Source: CAZQEZ01 sp964592475 (GTDB lineage Bacteria; Bacteroidota; Bacteroidia; Cytophagales; Cyclobacteriaceae). From it: a stretch of DNA of 6,718 nt. The position numbers and the translations under genes were made by a program. The DNA is taken from the NCBI GenBank assembly GCA_964592475.1, contig CAZQEZ010000205.1:1-6718 (forward strand). Direction: 5' to 3'. Numbering within the stretch: the stretch's first letter is position 1; each line of letters begins with the position of its first letter. The notes under the pieces were generated by a model that worked only from the letters and a program-made list of their open reading frames with translations, made no database searches and had not been told where the DNA came from. Of this stretch, positions 4,556 through 6,718 are shown in pieces.

Positions 4556-6457
4556 TTAAATGATTTTTTCAGCAAGTTCTTCCCAGGCATTCTGAGATTC
4601 AGTAATCGCTTCTTTTAGTTTTTCATATTTTTCATTTACTTCCATCATTTTATCTACATTAGCATACACATCAGGCTTGGCCAGTTCATTTTCAAGCTTC
4701 TTCTTCTCTTTTTCCAAATCAGCGATTTTAATTTCTATGCTTTCCAACTCCCTTTCCAGCTTTTTTTGTTGGTTTTTTTGCTCTTTATTCTCAGCAGTAT
4801 TGGCAGGTTTTTTTTCTTTAACTTTTTCTTTTCTGGAACTTTCTATTGCATTTGCATTAGTTTGCTGTTTCTGTTGCCAGTAGCTGTATTCGGCATATGT
4901 GCCAGGATATTCCTTTATATCTTTATCTTCAATGTACCAAATTTTATTGGCGGTTTGGCTTATAAAGTGCCTGTCGTGCGATACTATTATATAGCTTCCT
5001 TCGTATTGTTGCAGTGCCTGAATCAGTATATTTACCGATTGTATGTCGAGGTGATTAGTAGGTTCATCAAGAATTAAAAAGTTAGCTTCTGAAATTAATG
5101 TTTTAGCTAATGCAACTCTTGATTTTTCCCCGCCGGATAGTACTTTTATTTTTTTAAAGGCATCTTCACCGGTAAAAAGAAAAGAGCCCAGGACATTACG
5201 CAGTTCCTGCTCAGACTTATTGCTGCCAGCCTGCTTCATTTCTTCCAGTATTTCATTTTCCAGATGCAAAGCTTCCAGCTGGTGCTGTGCAAAAAAAGCA
5301 ACGTCTACATTATAACCCCAATTGCGCTCACCTTCAAAACGCTCAGTTCCTGCTACTATCCGTAGTAGTGTTGACTTACCCTTACCATTCGCTCCAATTA
5401 ATGCTATTTTATCGCCCCGTTCTATTCCTGCCTTAGCATTTTTAAAAATTTCTACCTCCGGATAAGATTTATTGATATGTTCCAGGTTTACAATGTATCT
5501 GCCCGATTGCTGCTTTAGCGTGAAGCGAAAATTTACGCTTACATTATTATCTACTACTTCATCTACCTTATCCATTCGCTCCAGGGCTTTTATGCGCGAT
5601 TGTACTTGTCGTGCTTTGGTTGCTTTGGCCCGAAACCGGTTGATAAATTGTTCGGCTTGCTTTATTTTTTGTTGTTGGTTTTCAAAAGCATTTTGCTGTA
5701 TTTCGCTTCGCAGTGCTTTTTCTTCCAGGTAAAATTCATAATTACCTTCATATTCCACCAGATCTCTGTTTTCTACTTCTATTATCTTTTGCGAACTGTT
5801 GTTGATAAATGTTTTATCGTGGGAAACTATAATTACCGCTCCATCATAATTACGCAAATAGTTTTCTACCCATTGAATAGAGGGCAAGTCAAGGTGGTTA
5901 GTTGGTTCATCCAGCATCAGTAGCGATGGCTTTTCAAGCAGCAGCTTTGCCAGCATTACCCGCATACGCCATCCACCCGAAAATTCATGTAACGGCCTTT
6001 GTAAATCTTCTGTATTGAAGCCAATTCCTTCAAGTACCTCTTCCGCTTTTGATTGAATGGTGTAACCTTCCAGCGCTTCAAATTGCTCTTGCAACTGGGT
6101 GAGCTTGTTAACCAGTTCATCGCTATATTGCTGTTCCATTTGTGCTATAATCGCATCTATTTCTGCCTGCATATTCAGCTGTTTTTCAAATGCTTGCATG
6201 GCAACTGATAAAATACTCTCTTTAGATTCAAAGGATAGCAAATCCTGGTTTAAGTAACCTATAGTGCAGTCTTTACTTTTATTAATTTCACCTCCATCAG
6301 CGGTGTAATCCCCATTAATTAACCGGAGTAAAGTTGTTTTCCCAGTACCATTAAGTCCAATAAGACCGATTTTGTCCTGAGGTTTAATGTGAAGGTTTGC
6401 GTTTTCATAAAGCGCCCGACCTCCTATGTAGTAACTTAGATTATTTATGGCTATCAT
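4556..6457 (-). CDS. ABC-F family ATPase (ribosome-associated, YheS/Uup-like)
   Basis: The 633-residue protein has two ATP-binding cassettes in one chain and no membrane segments, the hallmark of ABC-F translation factors. Cassette 1 has Walker A GLNGTGKT (34-41), signature FSGGW (159-163), Walker B LLMLDEP with Glu184, and H-loop His213. The linker (about 240-320) contains FINRFRAKATKARQVQSR (271-288), the basic helix-hairpin that reaches the ribosomal P-site tRNA in this family. Cassette 2 has GANGKGKS (355-362), LSGGE (440-444), LILDEP with Glu465, and His494. Residues about 545-630 form a highly charged C-terminal coiled coil, as in Uup-type members. All catalytic residues are present, so it should be active. 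The length is typical of housekeeping ABC-F proteins and nothing marks it as an antibiotic-resistance protein. It is monocistronic or leads the 88-residue gene; a good promoter lies upstream. The start at 6457 begins exactly at the conserved cassette (MIAINNLSYYIGG). Confidence 0.95.
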   Translation of the reverse strand: MIAINNLSYYIGGRALYENANLHIKPQDKIGLIGLNGTGKTTLLRLINGDYTADGGEINKSKDCTIGYLNQDLLSFESKESILSVAMQAFEKQLNMQAEIDAIIAQMEQQYSDELVNKLTQLQEQFEALEGYTIQSKAEEVLEGIGFNTEDLQRPLHEFSGGWRMRVMLAKLLLEKPSLLMLDEPTNHLDLPSIQWVENYLRNYDGAVIIVSHDKTFINNSSQKIIEVENRDLVEYEGNYEFYLEEKALRSEIQQNAFENQQQKIKQAEQFINRFRAKATKARQVQSRIKALERMDKVDEVVDNNVSVNFRFTLKQQSGRYIVNLEHINKSYPEVEIFKNAKAGIERGDKIALIGANGKGKSTLLRIVAGTERFEGERNWGYNVDVAFFAQHQLEALHLENEILEEMKQAGSNKSEQELRNVLGSFLFTGEDAFKKIKVLSGGEKSRVALAKTLISEANFLILDEPTNHLDIQSVNILIQALQQYEGSYIIVSHDRHFISQTANKIWYIEDKDIKEYPGTYAEYSYWQQKQQTNANAIESSRKEKVKEKKPANTAENKEQKNQQKKLERELESIEIKIADLEKEKKKLENELAKPDVYANVDKMMEVNEKYEKLKEAITESQNAWEELAEKII

Positions 6458-6479
6458 AGAAATGTTTCAAATTGAAAGG

Positions 6480-6511
6480 CAAAGTTAGCGTATAAAGATG
6501 ACTGCATGAAA
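6480..6511 (-). promoter_or_regulatory. Bacteroidota-type promoter of the ABC-F gene
   Basis: On the minus strand TAACTTTG (6487-6480) matches the -7 consensus TAnnTTTG exactly. TTTC (6511-6508) matches three of four bases of the -33 TTTG, with a 20-base spacer within the normal 19-21. Transcription would start near 6474, giving a leader of about 17 bases before the ATG at 6457. No Shine-Dalgarno lies in that leader. Confidence 0.6.
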
Positions 6512-6665
6512 TGTGTGAGAATGGTTTTGACTTACGATTTCAAAATAAGTGCTCTATATGATTTATTGTGGAATATGCTTATTGGTAAATACAAGAAGAC
6601 TTGAAACAATATTAAAATATTTCAATTTCATGATAATATTAGAATGAATATTTGCTTTTTAATCA

Positions 6666-6718
6666 CCCCCTGTCCGCCAGCGGACTTCCCCCTCCTTAAT
6701 TTGTCCGCTTGTCCGACT
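6666..6718. repeat. C-rich hairpin-forming extragenic repeat-like element, cut by the window edge
   Basis: After about 200 bases of plain AT-rich gap (6458-6665) the composition switches to C-rich. GTCCGC (6672-6677) and GCGGAC (6680-6685) form a tight 6-bp inverted repeat, then CTTCCCCCTCCTTAA follows. GTCCGC recurs at 6703-6708 and GTCCG at 6711-6715. The same hexamer can thus pair in two alternative ways. The abrupt composition change and repeated unit resemble dispersed palindromic extragenic repeats known from Bacteroidota genomes. No gene is visible here. Confidence 0.5.

Noticed and set aside
4677..5923. Several plus-strand open frames opposite the ABC-F gene
   Set aside because: They are Phe/Ser/Cys-rich products of reading Lys/Glu-rich coding sequence backwards; the ABC-F frame has every expected motif.
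5968..5985. FSGGW instead of LSGGE in the first ABC signature as a possible inactivation
   Set aside because: This variant is normal in the first cassette of YheS-like ABC-F proteins; all Walker and H-loop residues are intact.
4556..6457. ABC-F protein as an antibiotic-resistance determinant
   Set aside because: The linker, the charged C-terminal coiled coil and the length fit housekeeping YheS/Uup-like members, and no resistance or mobile genes are nearby.
6601..6625. TTGAAA/TTTCAA inverted repeat in the right-hand gap
   Set aside because: The arms are 6 bases, AT-rich and not symmetric with the inner repeats; indistinguishable from background in this composition.

Overview
The window is AT-rich (GC visibly well below half) and all five complete genes, plus one truncated gene, lie on the minus strand. 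The gene families, the near absence of Shine-Dalgarno sequences, and promoter boxes of the TAnnTTTG type point to a member of the Bacteroidota. This is inferred from family character and promoter style, not from a marker gene.

Layout, left to right (transcription runs right to left). Positions 1-1617 hold the first 539 codons of a secreted right-handed parallel beta-helix protein that runs off the left edge. Its 213-base upstream gap contains a TAnnTTTG promoter box, a striking imperfect palindrome overlapping that box, and a second repeat cluster. The gap also holds the rho-independent terminator of the next operon. Positions 1831-3920 hold a tight three-gene operon: an ECF sigma factor, then a single-pass membrane protein that looks like its anti-sigma factor, then an exported beta-repeat protein resembling the DUF4097 'putative adhesin' family. 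Adjacent genes overlap by 11 and 23 bases. Positions 4151-4417 encode an 88-residue two-helix membrane protein with its own terminator. Positions 4556-6457 encode an ABC-F ATPase that probably acts on the ribosome, preceded by a good Bacteroidota-type promoter. The last ~55 bases are a C-rich, hairpin-forming extragenic repeat-like sequence cut by the window edge.

The sigma/anti-sigma/exported-protein operon is the clearest functional unit. The sigma factor would direct transcription, the membrane protein would hold it until an envelope signal arrives, and the exported beta-repeat protein may be the sensed or produced envelope component. A 13-base AT-only sequence occurs at nearly the same distance (19 and 22 bases) upstream of both the sigma gene and the 88-residue gene, which would fit a shared promoter but could be low-complexity coincidence. 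The beta-helix gene and the ABC-F gene look like independent units. No RNA genes, CRISPR arrays, transposase genes or phage genes were found. I see nothing that establishes a wholly new system; the most unusual items are the palindrome over the beta-helix promoter and the alternating Phe/Tyr ladder in the exported operon protein.
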